A stretch of 64,000 bases of DNA, taken from Saccharothrix deserti (GTDB lineage: Bacteria > Actinomycetota > Actinomycetes > Mycobacteriales > Pseudonocardiaceae). Below the pieces are notes generated by a model, which saw only the letters and a list, made by a program, of their open reading frames with translations, searched no databases and was not told where the DNA came from. Each line of letters opens with the position of its first letter. The stretch's first letter is position 1. Positions 42,432 through 51,113 of this stretch are shown in pieces. The stretch is taken from NCBI RefSeq assembly GCF_009769385.1, contig NZ_VKAB01000030.1, positions 62,001-126,000 on the forward strand. The letters run 5' to 3'. Position numbers and translations under genes: made by a program.

Positions 42432-43091
42432 TCAGTGGGACACTCCTCGGGTGGCGGCACGCAACGCCGCTCGCATCGTCTCGGCCAGGCCGTCTTCGTC
42501 CACAGATCCGGCGTCGGCCACGCGCCAGGCGTAGTGCTCGAACGCCGCCCGCAGCGCGCCGTTGATCATGGCGGCCCGCACCCTCGTGTCCAGGTCGTCA
42601 CCGGGCACACCGGCCCGCTCGGCGAAGACGTCGGCGAACACCGGTTCGGCGTCGTCGTGCGCCTGCAGCCACACCGCGCGCAGCCCCGGCTCGGTCCGGG
42701 TCATCCGGACCAGGACCAGCAGCGTGGGCATGTCCTGCACGATGTCGTCGCCGGTCCGCGCCATCTCGTCCAGGACCTCGCTGATGTCCTGTCCGGGCCG
42801 CCAGGTGCGCAACGCGCGCGCCATGTTGTCGATCCCGGCGGTCAGCAGCGGCCAGACGCAGCTCTCCTTGGTCGGGAAGTACCGCCACAGCGTGCGGACG
42901 GAGAGCCCGGCCGCGGCGGCGATCTCCTCGGCGGACGTCTCGGCGACACCTTTGGCGGTGAACAGCCTGACGGCCTCGCGGGCGATCTCCAGCCGGGTCG
43001 CCGCCTTGCGCCGCTCGGTCAGCGGCGGGCGTCCCGTCCGACCCTCCGGCGGGTTCGCCCCGCCGACCGGGGTCGTGTGGCCACCTGACAT
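42432..43091 (-). CDS. TetR-family transcriptional regulator
   Basis: This 219-residue protein has a TetR HTH at about residues 30-75: TRLEIAREAVRLFTAKGVAETSAEEIAAAAGLSVRTLWRYFPTKE in outline, with the typical RTLWRYFP recognition-helix end. A helical ligand domain follows, with a TetR_C-like MARALRTWR segment. The first 25 residues are Gly/Pro-rich. It is divergent from an SDR gene with 182 bp between starts. Regulation of that SDR gene and of itself is the usual arrangement. Confidence 0.9.
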   Translation of the reverse strand: MSGGHTTPVGGANPPEGRTGRPPLTERRKAATRLEIAREAVRLFTAKGVAETSAEEIAAAAGLSVRTLWRYFPTKESCVWPLLTAGIDNMARALRTWRPGQDISEVLDEMARTGDDIVQDMPTLLVLVRMTRTEPGLRAVWLQAHDDAEPVFADVFAERAGVPGDDLDTRVRAAMINGALRAAFEHYAWRVADAGSVDEDGLAETMRAALRAATRGVSH

Positions 43092-43163
43092 CCCGCCTCC
43101 CCGCGCCTACCTGTCTACCGGTCTACCACCGGAAACATAGCATGGTGTCACTTTGCGCCTTTC

Positions 43164-43178
43164 TGTCACATCGCGACA
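43164..43178. promoter_or_regulatory. Candidate TetR operator (imperfect palindrome)
   Basis: TGTCACATCGCGACA has TGTC/GACA outer arms and sits between the divergent TetR and SDR genes, about 96 bp before the SDR ATG. TetR sites are often 15-bp palindromes, but the centre here is imperfect and the assignment is weak. Confidence 0.3.
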
Positions 43179-43273
43179 TAAACTGCTACGGTGACGTTGC
43201 CCTCGCAGTCGCGGACATGCCGTCCACACCGCGTTGGGACGACCTTTCAGCAGGAGCACAAGGGAGCGGCACC

Positions 43274-44038
43274 ATGAGCAGCACAGGGCTGGAGAACAGC
43301 AGCGTCATCGTCACCGGCGCGGGTTCGGGCATCGGACGGGCCGCCGCCCTGCGGTTCGCCGAGGAAGGCGCCAAGGTCGTGGTCGCCGATCTCAACGTCG
43401 ACGGCGCCAAGGCCGTCGTCGAGGAGATCCAGGCGGCGGGCGGCACGGCCGTGGCGGTGGTCGGCGACCTGAGTGAGCAGGCCGTGGTCGACGAGGTGGT
43501 CTCGACGGCCGTGGAGACCTTCGGCGGCGTGGACGTGCTGGTCAACAACGCGGGCATCATGGACCGGATGTCCGCGACCGCCGACGTGACGGACGCGGAG
43601 TGGGAATCGGTCATCAGGGTCAACCTGACCGCCCCGTTCATGCTCACCCGCGCCGCGCTGCCGCACATGCTGGCCAAGGGCAAGGGCGCGATCGTCAACA
43701 CCGCCTCGGAAGCGGCCCTGCGCGGCAGCGCGGCCGGCACCGCCTACACCGCCTCCAAGCACGGCGTCGTCGGGCTCACCAAGTCCGTCGCGGTCATGTA
43801 CCGCAACTCCGGTATCCGCGCCAACGCCATCGCGCCCGGCGGGACCCAGACCAACCTCGTGGTCACCCCGGACCCGAGGGCGCACGGCCCGGCCGTCGTC
43901 GGCGCGCACATGCACAACATCGGCCGCATCTCGACCGCGGACGAACAGGCCGCCGTGATCGTGTTCCTCGCCTCGGACGCCGCGAGCAACGTCAACGGCA
44001 CCATCGTTCCGGTGGACAACGGCTGGGCGGCCAGCTAG
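43274..44038 (+). CDS. Short-chain dehydrogenase/reductase
   Basis: ATG 43274 has AAGGGAGC eight bases upstream. The 254-residue classical SDR has the cofactor motif TGAGSGIG (residues about 14-21), an acidic residue after strand two (VVVADLN, which favours NAD), NNAG, the catalytic Ser in NTASEAAL and Tyr-x-x-x-Lys in YTASKHG, and IAPGGTQTNL. All catalytic residues are present. It is cytoplasmic. The substrate is unknown. It is probably repressed by the divergent TetR protein. A hairpin follows its stop. Confidence 0.92.
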   Translation: MSSTGLENSSVIVTGAGSGIGRAAALRFAEEGAKVVVADLNVDGAKAVVEEIQAAGGTAVAVVGDLSEQAVVDEVVSTAVETFGGVDVLVNNAGIMDRMSATADVTDAEWESVIRVNLTAPFMLTRAALPHMLAKGKGAIVNTASEAALRGSAAGTAYTASKHGVVGLTKSVAVMYRNSGIRANAIAPGGTQTNLVVTPDPRAHGPAVVGAHMHNIGRISTADEQAAVIVFLASDAASNVNGTIVPVDNGWAAS

Positions 44039-44074
44039 CACCGGTTCCCTGTTGTCCGAACAGGTCGCCGACGG

Positions 44075-44098
44075 CGCGCCGACCGGTGGGTCGGCGCG
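44075..44098. terminator. 10-bp stem hairpin between the SDR and caspase-EccC genes
   Basis: CGCGCCGACC, loop GGTG, GGTCGGCGCG: a perfect stem located between the two convergent stop codons (44038 and 44142). It can terminate either strand. Confidence 0.7.
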
Positions 44099-44141
44099 AT
44101 CGTCGAGGCCGCGAACGTCGGCTTCCGCCAACGGCGAGTGC

Positions 44142-47100
44142 CTATTCCGGCTGGATCCACGCCACCTGGATGCGCTGCTGACCCAGCTTGCGGGACACCA
44201 GCGTGCCCCGGCCGGGAGGCTGCGGCGACGGCCTGAGGTTGCCCACGATCACACCCTCCTCCCTCGATCCCGACCCCACGAGAGTCGGTGCCGAGATCTC
44301 CTTCAGCTTGCCGAGGATCGGGTCGTACATCGCCCGCGACGCACCACCCATCCGACGCACCGCGACGATGTGCAGACCGACGTCCTTCGCCTGCGGGATG
44401 AACTCCATCAACGGCTGCAACGGGTTCTGCCCGCCCTGCGGTGCGACCAGGTCGTAGTCGTCCACCACCACGAACAGCTCCGGTCCCTTCCACCAGGAGC
44501 GGTTCTTCAACTGCTCCTGCGTGACGTCCACCCCCGGCAACCGCTTGTGCATCGAAGCCCGCACGTCCTTGACCATGTCCGTCAGCTGTGCCGACGACAC
44601 CGCGTAGGACAGCAGGTGGTCGGTCTCGATGTAGCCGAGCATCGTGCGCCGGTAGTCGACCAGCATGATCAGCGCCTCGTTCGAGGTGTAGCCGGTCATG
44701 ATGCCGCGCACGATGGTACGCAGCAGGTTGGTCTTGCCCGACTCGCCGTCCGCCAGGCACATGAAGTGCGGGTCGGCGTCGAAGTCCAGGTACACCGGCG
44801 CCAACTCGTCCTCGTTGACACCGATCGGCACCAGGTGACCCCGGTTCGGCCGGGCCTGCTGCACCTGACCCATGAAGTCGCCGTACGCCAACAGGTCGGG
44901 CAGCAGGCGGACCTGCGGCGCGCGCCTGCCACGCCACGCCACGTTGACCTTGGCGATCATGTCCTGCACCCCCGCCGCCACGTTCTCCGCGTCCGACGAC
45001 GCGTCGATGCGCGGCAGCGCGGTCAGGAAGTGCAGCTTCTGCGGCGACAGACCACGACCGGGACGACCCGCGGGGATGTTCACCGCGACCCTCCGGTCCA
45101 CCTCGGACTCGCTCGGGTCACCGAGACGCAGCTCGAACCGCGTGCCCAGATGGTCCTTCATCGCGGGCCGGATCTCCGCCCACCGGTTCGCCGCCACGAC
45201 CACGTGCACGCCGTAGGACAGACCCTGCGCCGCCAGCGCCTGGACCATCGGCTCCAGCGCCTCGAACTCCTGCCGGAAGTTCATCCAGCCGTCCACGACC
45301 AGGAACGCGTCACCGAAGTTGTCGTCCCGGATCTCACCGCGCCGCTTCCGGTTGCGGAACTCGACCATCGAGTCGATGCCCTGCGCCCGGAACCGCTGCT
45401 CGCGCTCGGAGATCAGGCCCGACAGCTCGGCCACCATCCGGCGCGCCTTGTCCACGTCCAACCGGCTGGCGAAACCACCCACGTGCGGCAGGTTCTCCAG
45501 CGCGGCCAGCGTGCCACCACCGAGGTCGAGGCAGTAGAACTGCACTTCCTCGGGCGTGTGCGTCAACGCCATCGACGTGATCAACGTCCGCAGCAGCGTC
45601 GACTTACCCGACTGCGGACCACCCACGATCGCACCGTGACCGGCCGCACCCGAGAAGTCCGCCCACAGCAGGTCGCGCCGCTGCTCGAACGGCTTGTCCA
45701 CCACGCCCAACGGCACCTGCAGCCTGCCGTTGCCGAAGAACCCCGGCGCGGTCAGACCGCGATTCTCCGTCGCCTGCAACGGCGGCAGCAGGATGTCCAG
45801 CGACGGCGGCTCGTTGAGCGGCGGCAGCCACACCTCGTGCGCCGGCGGCCCCTGCCCGACCAGACGGTCGACGATGACATCCAACAGTGAGCGACCGTCC
45901 GGACCATCCGGTTCCGACACGTACGCGGCGTCGAAGCGGACCAGCGGCGAGCCCTGCACGGACAGGTACCCCGAACCGGGGATGAGCGGCAGGTCGTAGG
46001 CGTCCGGCACACCGATCGCGGCACGCGACTCCGCGGCGGAGAACGTCTTCAGCCCCAGCCGGTAGGACAGGAACCCGTCCAGACCGCGCAGCCTGCCCTC
46101 CTCCAGGCTCTGCGAGGCCAGCAGCATGTGGATGCCCAGGCTGCGCCCGATGCGGCCGATCTGGATGAAGATCTCGATGAAGTCCGGCTTCGCCGTCAGC
46201 ATCTCGGAGAACTCGTCCACGCAGATGAACAGCAGCGGCAGCGGGTCGAGGTCGGCGCCGTTCTCCCTCGCCTTCTCGTAGTCCCACACGTTCTTGTAGT
46301 TGCCCTTGGCCAGCACTTCCTGCCGGCGGACGACCTCACCGGCGATCGCGTCCTTCATGCGGTCGACCAGGGTCAGGTCACCCGCCAGGTTGGTGATCGT
46401 CGCGGCGACGTGCGGCGCCTTGTCCAGGCCCAGGAACGTCGCACCACCCTTGAAGTCGACCAGGATCATGTTCAGCGAGGTCGACGAGTGGGTCGCCAAC
46501 ATGCCCAGCACCAGCGTGCGCAGCAGTTCCGACTTGCCGGAACCGGTCGCGCCGACGAGGAGTCCGTGTGGGCCCATGCCCTGCATGGCCGTTTCCTTGA
46601 CGTCCAGCATCACGGGCCTGCCGAGGTCGTCCACCCCCAACGGCACGCGGTAACGATCTTGAAGAGGCCGAAGACTCCACGCTCGCTCCACGTCGAACGA
46701 CTCGGTGCCTCCATCGAAGCCCAGCATCTCCAAGAAGGTGGGCGCCGGGACGTCGACCGGCGTTTCCTCGGGCTCCGGCTCGTTGTCCTCCAGGTCCCAG
46801 CCGGGGAACGAGGGGTCGCTCAGCCTGCGGATCACGTCCGAGACGTGATCCTCGTCGTCGTCGTGGAAGGTGATCGCGGTCAGGAACCGACGCCCCGCGT
46901 AAAGACCCCAGCCGGGCTGCTCCGGCAGCGTCGCCGCGAGTTCGGGGCTGATCTTCGACTCGCGCGGGTCGTCGAGCTGGAGTTCGACGCGTCCGAGCAG
47001 CAGCGGTGTGATCTTGGGCGGGAGTTCCGCCCAGTGCCGGGCGGTGACGAGCACGTGGACGCCGAAGTGCAGCCCGGAGCTGGCGATCTGGTGCACCGCG

Positions 47101-48401
47101 TCGTCGAGCAGCGGCACGGCGTCGTGGAACTGCTCCCACCCGTCGATGACCAGGAACAGGTCACCGTGCACACCCGGCGGCAGCGCGCCGCGCTTGCGGA
47201 GTTCCCGGTAGGTGTTGGTCCTGGTGACGCCCAGGGCTCGGAACATCCGGTCGCGCTCGTCCAGGGTCTGGATCAGCCAGTCGAGCAACCGTTCGACCTC
47301 GTGCCGCTTCGACGGCGCGATCACCGCTTTGAGGTGCGGAAACGTACCCAGCGTTCGGAAGCTGCTGCCGCCGTCCAGGCAGTAGAAGCTGATCTGTTCC
47401 GGGGTGCGACCGTGTGCCAGTCCGCTCATCAGGGTGTGCACGAGCGTGGACTTGCCGGAGTAGATGCGCCCGACGACGGCGAGGTGCCCCTCCTGGCCGG
47501 CGAAATCGATCCGGAGCACGTTGTCCACGCGCCCGCCGTTGTGCTGGGCCTGACCGATGGGCGAAATCAGGTCGAGGTAGTCCTCCGGCCGCTCCGGGGG
47601 CAGCAGATCGGTGAGCCTCGGCGATTCGGAGTCGCCGTCCACGACGATCCGCCGTGACCGCACCTTGGCCACGCGGAAGGTGCCTTCCGACTTGTTGCTC
47701 ATCGTCGGCGTCTGCTTCAGACCGGTCTGCTTCACCTCGTCGCGGACGAACGAGTAGAGGTCTTCGACGTTGATCGAGTCCGCACCCACCCGGGCGGCGG
47801 CGCCGGTGCCGATCCCCTTGATCACCGCGTCGGTGAACGCGGAGACCCGCTGCCGGCGTTCGTCGTAGAACAGCTTGTCCTGTTCGTAGGCGAATTCGAG
47901 TTCGTTCGACGCGGTGAGGACGAACGTGCCCTGACCGAAGTGCTGCTTGACGTCGCTCCAGTCACCCGACCGCTGGGTCGGGCGCTGGGTGAACGTGCCG
48001 CTGTAGCAGCAGTCGAGCAGGACCAGCTTCGATCGCGCCCGACACTCCTCCAGCAGGTGCTGCAGGACGACGCCGGGCACCGCGGTGGCGTAAGGCCGGT
48101 TCCGGTCGGTGTCGCTGGCGGCGAAGAACAGCTGGTCGTAGTCGTTCTTGATGCCGTGCCCGGTCAGGTAGAGCAGTACTTCGTCATCGACGTCACGGTC
48201 ACGCAGGAATTCCTCGACCGCGCGTTCGGCCGCGCTCTTCGACGGGTCGAGCAGGACCGGAGCGGAGTCGAAATCGCCGATATCGGGGTCGAGCAGCAGT
48301 TGCGAGAGGTGTTTCGCCTCTTCGACGACCGATTCCAGCGACGTCAGCTTCGGGTCGAGGTAACGCGATGTGGCGATCAGCAGCGCAACGCGCTTACCCA
48401 T
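44142..48401 (-). CDS. Caspase-like protease fused to four EccC/FtsK-type ATPase modules
   Basis: 1419 residues, no membrane segment. Residues 1-245 are a caspase-fold peptidase: VALLIATSRYLD, catalytic His82 in LTGHG, Cys132 in DCCYSG, and TASNELEFAYE. An ATPase module follows at about 270-520 (GRIYSGKST at 311, FLVIDGW at 416). Then come three modules in EccC order: GATGSGKSE (617) with ICVDEF, GGPQSGKST (927) with VVDGW, and GESGKT (1219) with VVVDDYD. Only the ICVDEF module has the catalytic Asp-Glu Walker B. Canonical EccC instead has N-terminal membrane helices and a degenerate ATPase. The EACC1-like gene lies four bases upstream, so an effector-associated caspase is joined to an ESX-type motor. 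The domain calls are strong; the function is unknown. Confidence 0.88.
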   Translation of the reverse strand: MGKRVALLIATSRYLDPKLTSLESVVEEAKHLSQLLLDPDIGDFDSAPVLLDPSKSAAERAVEEFLRDRDVDDEVLLYLTGHGIKNDYDQLFFAASDTDRNRPYATAVPGVVLQHLLEECRARSKLVLLDCCYSGTFTQRPTQRSGDWSDVKQHFGQGTFVLTASNELEFAYEQDKLFYDERRQRVSAFTDAVIKGIGTGAAARVGADSINVEDLYSFVRDEVKQTGLKQTPTMSNKSEGTFRVAKVRSRRIVVDGDSESPRLTDLLPPERPEDYLDLISPIGQAQHNGGRVDNVLRIDFAGQEGHLAVVGRIYSGKSTLVHTLMSGLAHGRTPEQISFYCLDGGSSFRTLGTFPHLKAVIAPSKRHEVERLLDWLIQTLDERDRMFRALGVTRTNTYRELRKRGALPPGVHGDLFLVIDGWEQFHDAVPLLDDAVHQIASSGLHFGVHVLVTARHWAELPPKITPLLLGRVELQLDDPRESKISPELAATLPEQPGWGLYAGRRFLTAITFHDDDEDHVSDVIRRLSDPSFPGWDLEDNEPEPEETPVDVPAPTFLEMLGFDGGTESFDVERAWSLRPLQDRYRVPLGVDDLGRPVMLDVKETAMQGMGPHGLLVGATGSGKSELLRTLVLGMLATHSSTSLNMILVDFKGGATFLGLDKAPHVAATITNLAGDLTLVDRMKDAIAGEVVRRQEVLAKGNYKNVWDYEKARENGADLDPLPLLFICVDEFSEMLTAKPDFIEIFIQIGRIGRSLGIHMLLASQSLEEGRLRGLDGFLSYRLGLKTFSAAESRAAIGVPDAYDLPLIPGSGYLSVQGSPLVRFDAAYVSEPDGPDGRSLLDVIVDRLVGQGPPAHEVWLPPLNEPPSLDILLPPLQATENRGLTAPGFFGNGRLQVPLGVVDKPFEQRRDLLWADFSGAAGHGAIVGGPQSGKSTLLRTLITSMALTHTPEEVQFYCLDLGGGTLAALENLPHVGGFASRLDVDKARRMVAELSGLISEREQRFRAQGIDSMVEFRNRKRRGEIRDDNFGDAFLVVDGWMNFRQEFEALEPMVQALAAQGLSYGVHVVVAANRWAEIRPAMKDHLGTRFELRLGDPSESEVDRRVAVNIPAGRPGRGLSPQKLHFLTALPRIDASSDAENVAAGVQDMIAKVNVAWRGRRAPQVRLLPDLLAYGDFMGQVQQARPNRGHLVPIGVNEDELAPVYLDFDADPHFMCLADGESGKTNLLRTIVRGIMTGYTSNEALIMLVDYRRTMLGYIETDHLLSYAVSSAQLTDMVKDVRASMHKRLPGVDVTQEQLKNRSWWKGPELFVVVDDYDLVAPQGGQNPLQPLMEFIPQAKDVGLHIVAVRRMGGASRAMYDPILGKLKEISAPTLVGSGSREEGVIVGNLRPSPQPPGRGTLVSRKLGQQRIQVAWIQPE

Positions 48402-48405
48402 GTCG

Positions 48406-48783
48406 TTACTGCCCTGCCTGGTCGTCCTCGCCGGCCGCCAGCATCTGGGCCAGCTCGTGCTGGTCCGCTTTCGAGATGCCGTTGAACGACCACGTCTTGT
48501 CGCCGAGGGTGACCTTGACGCTGCGGTCCTTCGCCCGATTCACGAATGCGACCACGACCTTGCCCACGGTGGCGATCGTCGAGGTGGACAACACGCCGGT
48601 GATGACGAGTTCCGTGAGCTGGGGCGACCAGCCCGACTTGCTGCCGGCGGGCGCCTCGCCCTCCGACCTCGCCACGTTGACCAGGCCGAGCGCGCGGATG
48701 TCGTTGAGCAGGGACGCGGTCAGGCGATGCAGTTCACGCTCGTCGGCGGCGCTCGCGTCCACCGTGAGTGTCAGGTCGCCCAT
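48406..48783 (-). CDS. Effector-associated constant component (EACC1)-like protein
   Basis: A 125-residue protein with an N-terminal strand-helix (LTLTVDASAADERELHRLTASLLNDI), a Gly/Ala hydrophobic helix at about 55-85 (ITGVLSTSTIATVGKVVVAFV) and a C-terminal strand pair, KVTLGDKTWSFNGI, then SKADQHELAQML. This order is that of EACC1, a small constant partner of caspases, peptidases and other effectors in actinobacterial conflict systems. Its stop is four bases from the ATG of the caspase-EccC gene, so co-translation is expected. The hydrophobic helix could insert into a membrane or mediate assembly. The role is inferred by association. Confidence 0.78.
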   Translation of the reverse strand: MGDLTLTVDASAADERELHRLTASLLNDIRALGLVNVARSEGEAPAGSKSGWSPQLTELVITGVLSTSTIATVGKVVVAFVNRAKDRSVKVTLGDKTWSFNGISKADQHELAQMLAAGEDDQAGQ

Positions 48784-48929
48784 CCGTGATCTCCGCTTCA
48801 GGTCGCAGTGCCAGTGATCAGCAACGGTATATCAAGCGCCGGCCCCACTGATGCGAATCGCCCCGACTCCCCCGCATCCGCACAATTGCGGCGGGTGATG
48901 TCTTCACTCGATCGTGGTGGAAACAACCC

Positions 48930-50057
48930 TCATCGGGGAACCGTCCGCTCGCGCGAGTCCAGGTGGTCCGCGACGCAGGCCAGGTAGAGCTTGAGCACGA
49001 AACGGGCGTCGCGGGTGCTGCGGCCGGTCAGCTCCTCGATCTTGTTCAGCCGGTAGACCAGCGTGTTGCGGTGGATCCGCAGCTCGGCGGCGGCGCGGAC
49101 GAGGTTGAAGCCGCACTCGCACCAAGCCGTGATCGTCTGGCGCAGGATCGGCCAGTCGGTCTGGCCCCGCAGCTCGCCCAGGAGTGCCCGCGCGAACCTG
49201 GTGCGCAGGTGCCGGCCGCTGGACGCGACGAGTTCCTGCACGCGCAGGTCGTCGATGTGGACGACCCCGGCCGACCGGCCCAGCCGTGCCGCCAGGTAGA
49301 GCGCGGTCGACGCGTCCTGGTACGAGTCGTGCAGTTCGGGGACCGACGTGGCCCGGCCGCCGATCCCGACCGTGCAGTCCGTTCCGATCTCGCCCGACAG
49401 CCGGAGGCACCGGTCCGGCAGCGAGGTCTTCTCCAGGTGCAGCACGACGAACCGGCCGGAACTCGTGCTGCCGACGATGTCCTGCGGATCGTCGAACACC
49501 CGGCGCAGCGCGCGGTTGACCTTCGTGGGCTCAGCGGGCGCCTCCACGTCCACCACGACGGCCACCCGGCGTTGCCGCAGGTCGTACCCGAGTTCGTGGG
49601 CGCGGAGGGTCAGCGGCTCGGGCTCCGCCGTCTGCCGGTCGTAGTGCGCCACGTCGCGCAGCAGGTCCTCGACGGCCTTCTCCCGGAACAGCCGCGAGGA
49701 CAGCAGCACCGACTCGCGGAGCAGCAGCTCCGTCTGGTTGCGCACCAGCCGGCCGAACCGCTCGACCTGGCCCGGCGAGCCGGTGATGCCCACCGTGCCG
49801 ACCGCCTCGCCGTTGAGCACGAGCGGCAGCGTGATGCCCGGTTCCACGCCGCTGAGCCGACGGGCCGCCTCCGGGTCGTGGCTCATCGCGCGCCGTCGGC
49901 GCACCACCTCGACCGAGGCCTCGTGGAAGCTACCGACCCGCTCCGGGTCGCCACTGCCGATCACGATGCCGTCCCGGTCGGTGATCAGGACGTTGAAGCC
50001 GATGATCGCGCTGGTGTCGACCGCGATCTCGTTGGCGATCGAGGACGCGAGCACCAC
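48930..50057 (-). CDS. CdaR/PucR-type transcriptional regulator
   Basis: GTG 50057 has AGAGG five bases upstream and yields the family's usual N-terminus. The product has 375 residues. Residues 1-130 are the sugar-diacid recognition domain: IANEIAVDTSAIIGFNVLITDRDG in outline, with SGDPERVG. A middle GGDEF-like domain spans about 150-290, and the C-terminal PucR HTH is RAAAELRIHRNTLVYRLNKIEELTGR. CdaR family members sense sugar diacids or other small acids. It is divergent from an amino-acid ABC operon, which is its likely target; 133 bp separate the starts. Confidence 0.88.
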   Translation of the reverse strand: MVLASSIANEIAVDTSAIIGFNVLITDRDGIVIGSGDPERVGSFHEASVEVVRRRRAMSHDPEAARRLSGVEPGITLPLVLNGEAVGTVGITGSPGQVERFGRLVRNQTELLLRESVLLSSRLFREKAVEDLLRDVAHYDRQTAEPEPLTLRAHELGYDLRQRRVAVVVDVEAPAEPTKVNRALRRVFDDPQDIVGSTSSGRFVVLHLEKTSLPDRCLRLSGEIGTDCTVGIGGRATSVPELHDSYQDASTALYLAARLGRSAGVVHIDDLRVQELVASSGRHLRTRFARALLGELRGQTDWPILRQTITAWCECGFNLVRAAAELRIHRNTLVYRLNKIEELTGRSTRDARFVLKLYLACVADHLDSRERTVPR

Positions 50058-50110
50058 TCTCACCTCTTGTACGGAACGTATGGCGGGCCACGCCGATCGG
50101 ACCAGCACTT

Positions 50111-50127
50111 CTGGTCAGAGTAACCAG
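50111..50127. promoter_or_regulatory. Candidate operator in the CdaR/ABC divergent region
   Basis: CTGGT-CAGAGTA-ACCAG is a 5-bp-arm inverted repeat between the divergent starts at 50057 and 50191. Position suggests a CdaR or RNA polymerase-adjacent site; the arms are short, so this is tentative. Confidence 0.3.
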
Positions 50128-50190
50128 TGACCTGCGGCATTCGGACGCCTAGCGTGTGCCCAACCTCATCGCCAGTTAGGACGTGCGCCA

Positions 50191-51093
50191 ATGTCGAGAA
50201 CCGCATCGCTCGCCGTGAGCGGCCTGCTGATCGCCGCGTTGACCGCCTGTTCGTCCGGTGACGCGGCCGACCGGGGCGCCGGCGACCTCGGCACCATCGA
50301 GCCCGGCGTGCTCAAGGTCGCGATCCAACCGTACGCGCCGTACACCGACTACCAGGGCGGGCAGCTGAGCGGGCTGGACAGCGACATCCTCAACGCGGTC
50401 GCCGCGAAGCTGAACCTGAAGGTCGAACCCGAGGTCACCGACTTCGCGGGCATGCTCGCCGGTGTCCAGTCCCGACGCGTCGACATCACCGTCGGCGGCG
50501 TCGCCTGGTCGGCGGACCGGCAGAAGCAGGGCCTGTTCACCGACCCGCCGTACTACTCGCCGCCCGCGATGGCGGTGAAGTCCGGCAAGGAGTACAAGAC
50601 GATCTCCGACCTGGAGAACCTGCGCCTGGCCACGGTGGAGGGCTACGTCTGGGTCAAGTCGATCCAGGCCGTGCCCGGCGCCCAGCTGCTGGCGTACCCG
50701 GACGGCAACGGGGTGATCGACGACCTCGGCGCCGAACGGGCGGACGTCGGCTTCCTCGACCCGCTGATCATCATCGCCGCGCAGAAGGCACGGCCCGAGC
50801 TGGGCATCAAGACCCAGTACCTGACCCCACCCAGTGACGCCGACGTGCAGCAGAAACCGGCGTACGAGTACTTCCGCTCGTACATGACCAGCTTCTACCT
50901 GCCCAAGGAGTCGACCGCGCTGGAGCAGGCGATCTCCAGGGAGATCCGGGCGATGTACGGCAACGGCGAGCTGACGGAGCTGGTCGAGAAGTACGGCGGC
51001 GACCCGGAGCAGTTCCTCAAGCCCGCGCCGCACATCGCGCCGCTGCGCCGGGACGTGGACCGGCCGTCCGACTGGACCCCACCGTCGATCTGA
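50191..51093 (+). CDS. Polar amino acid ABC transporter substrate-binding lipoprotein
   Basis: This 300-residue lipoprotein has a signal ending in the lipobox LTAC at Cys20. The mature part is SBP_bac_3 (family 3): LKVAIQPYAPYTDYQGGQLSGLDSDI in outline, FAGMLAGVQSRRVDITVGGVAWSADR, and LRLATVEGYVWVKSIQAVP. Binding is in the cell envelope and delivers solute to the permease encoded next (21-bp gap). The Tyr-rich pocket and missing canonical Arg of the carboxylate site in places suggest an unusual ligand, but this cannot be settled by eye. The oxidase gene at the end of the operon hints at an amine or amino acid. Confidence 0.9.
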   Translation: MSRTASLAVSGLLIAALTACSSGDAADRGAGDLGTIEPGVLKVAIQPYAPYTDYQGGQLSGLDSDILNAVAAKLNLKVEPEVTDFAGMLAGVQSRRVDITVGGVAWSADRQKQGLFTDPPYYSPPAMAVKSGKEYKTISDLENLRLATVEGYVWVKSIQAVPGAQLLAYPDGNGVIDDLGAERADVGFLDPLIIIAAQKARPELGIKTQYLTPPSDADVQQKPAYEYFRSYMTSFYLPKESTALEQAISREIRAMYGNGELTELVEKYGGDPEQFLKPAPHIAPLRRDVDRPSDWTPPSI

Positions 51094-51113
51094 GTCGATC
51101 TGAGGAGTGAGGC

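Noticed and set aside
44142..48401. Calling the large protein a standard type VII secretion EccC
   Set aside because: It lacks the N-terminal membrane helices, begins with a caspase domain, has a fourth ATPase module, and has no other ESX core genes next to it.
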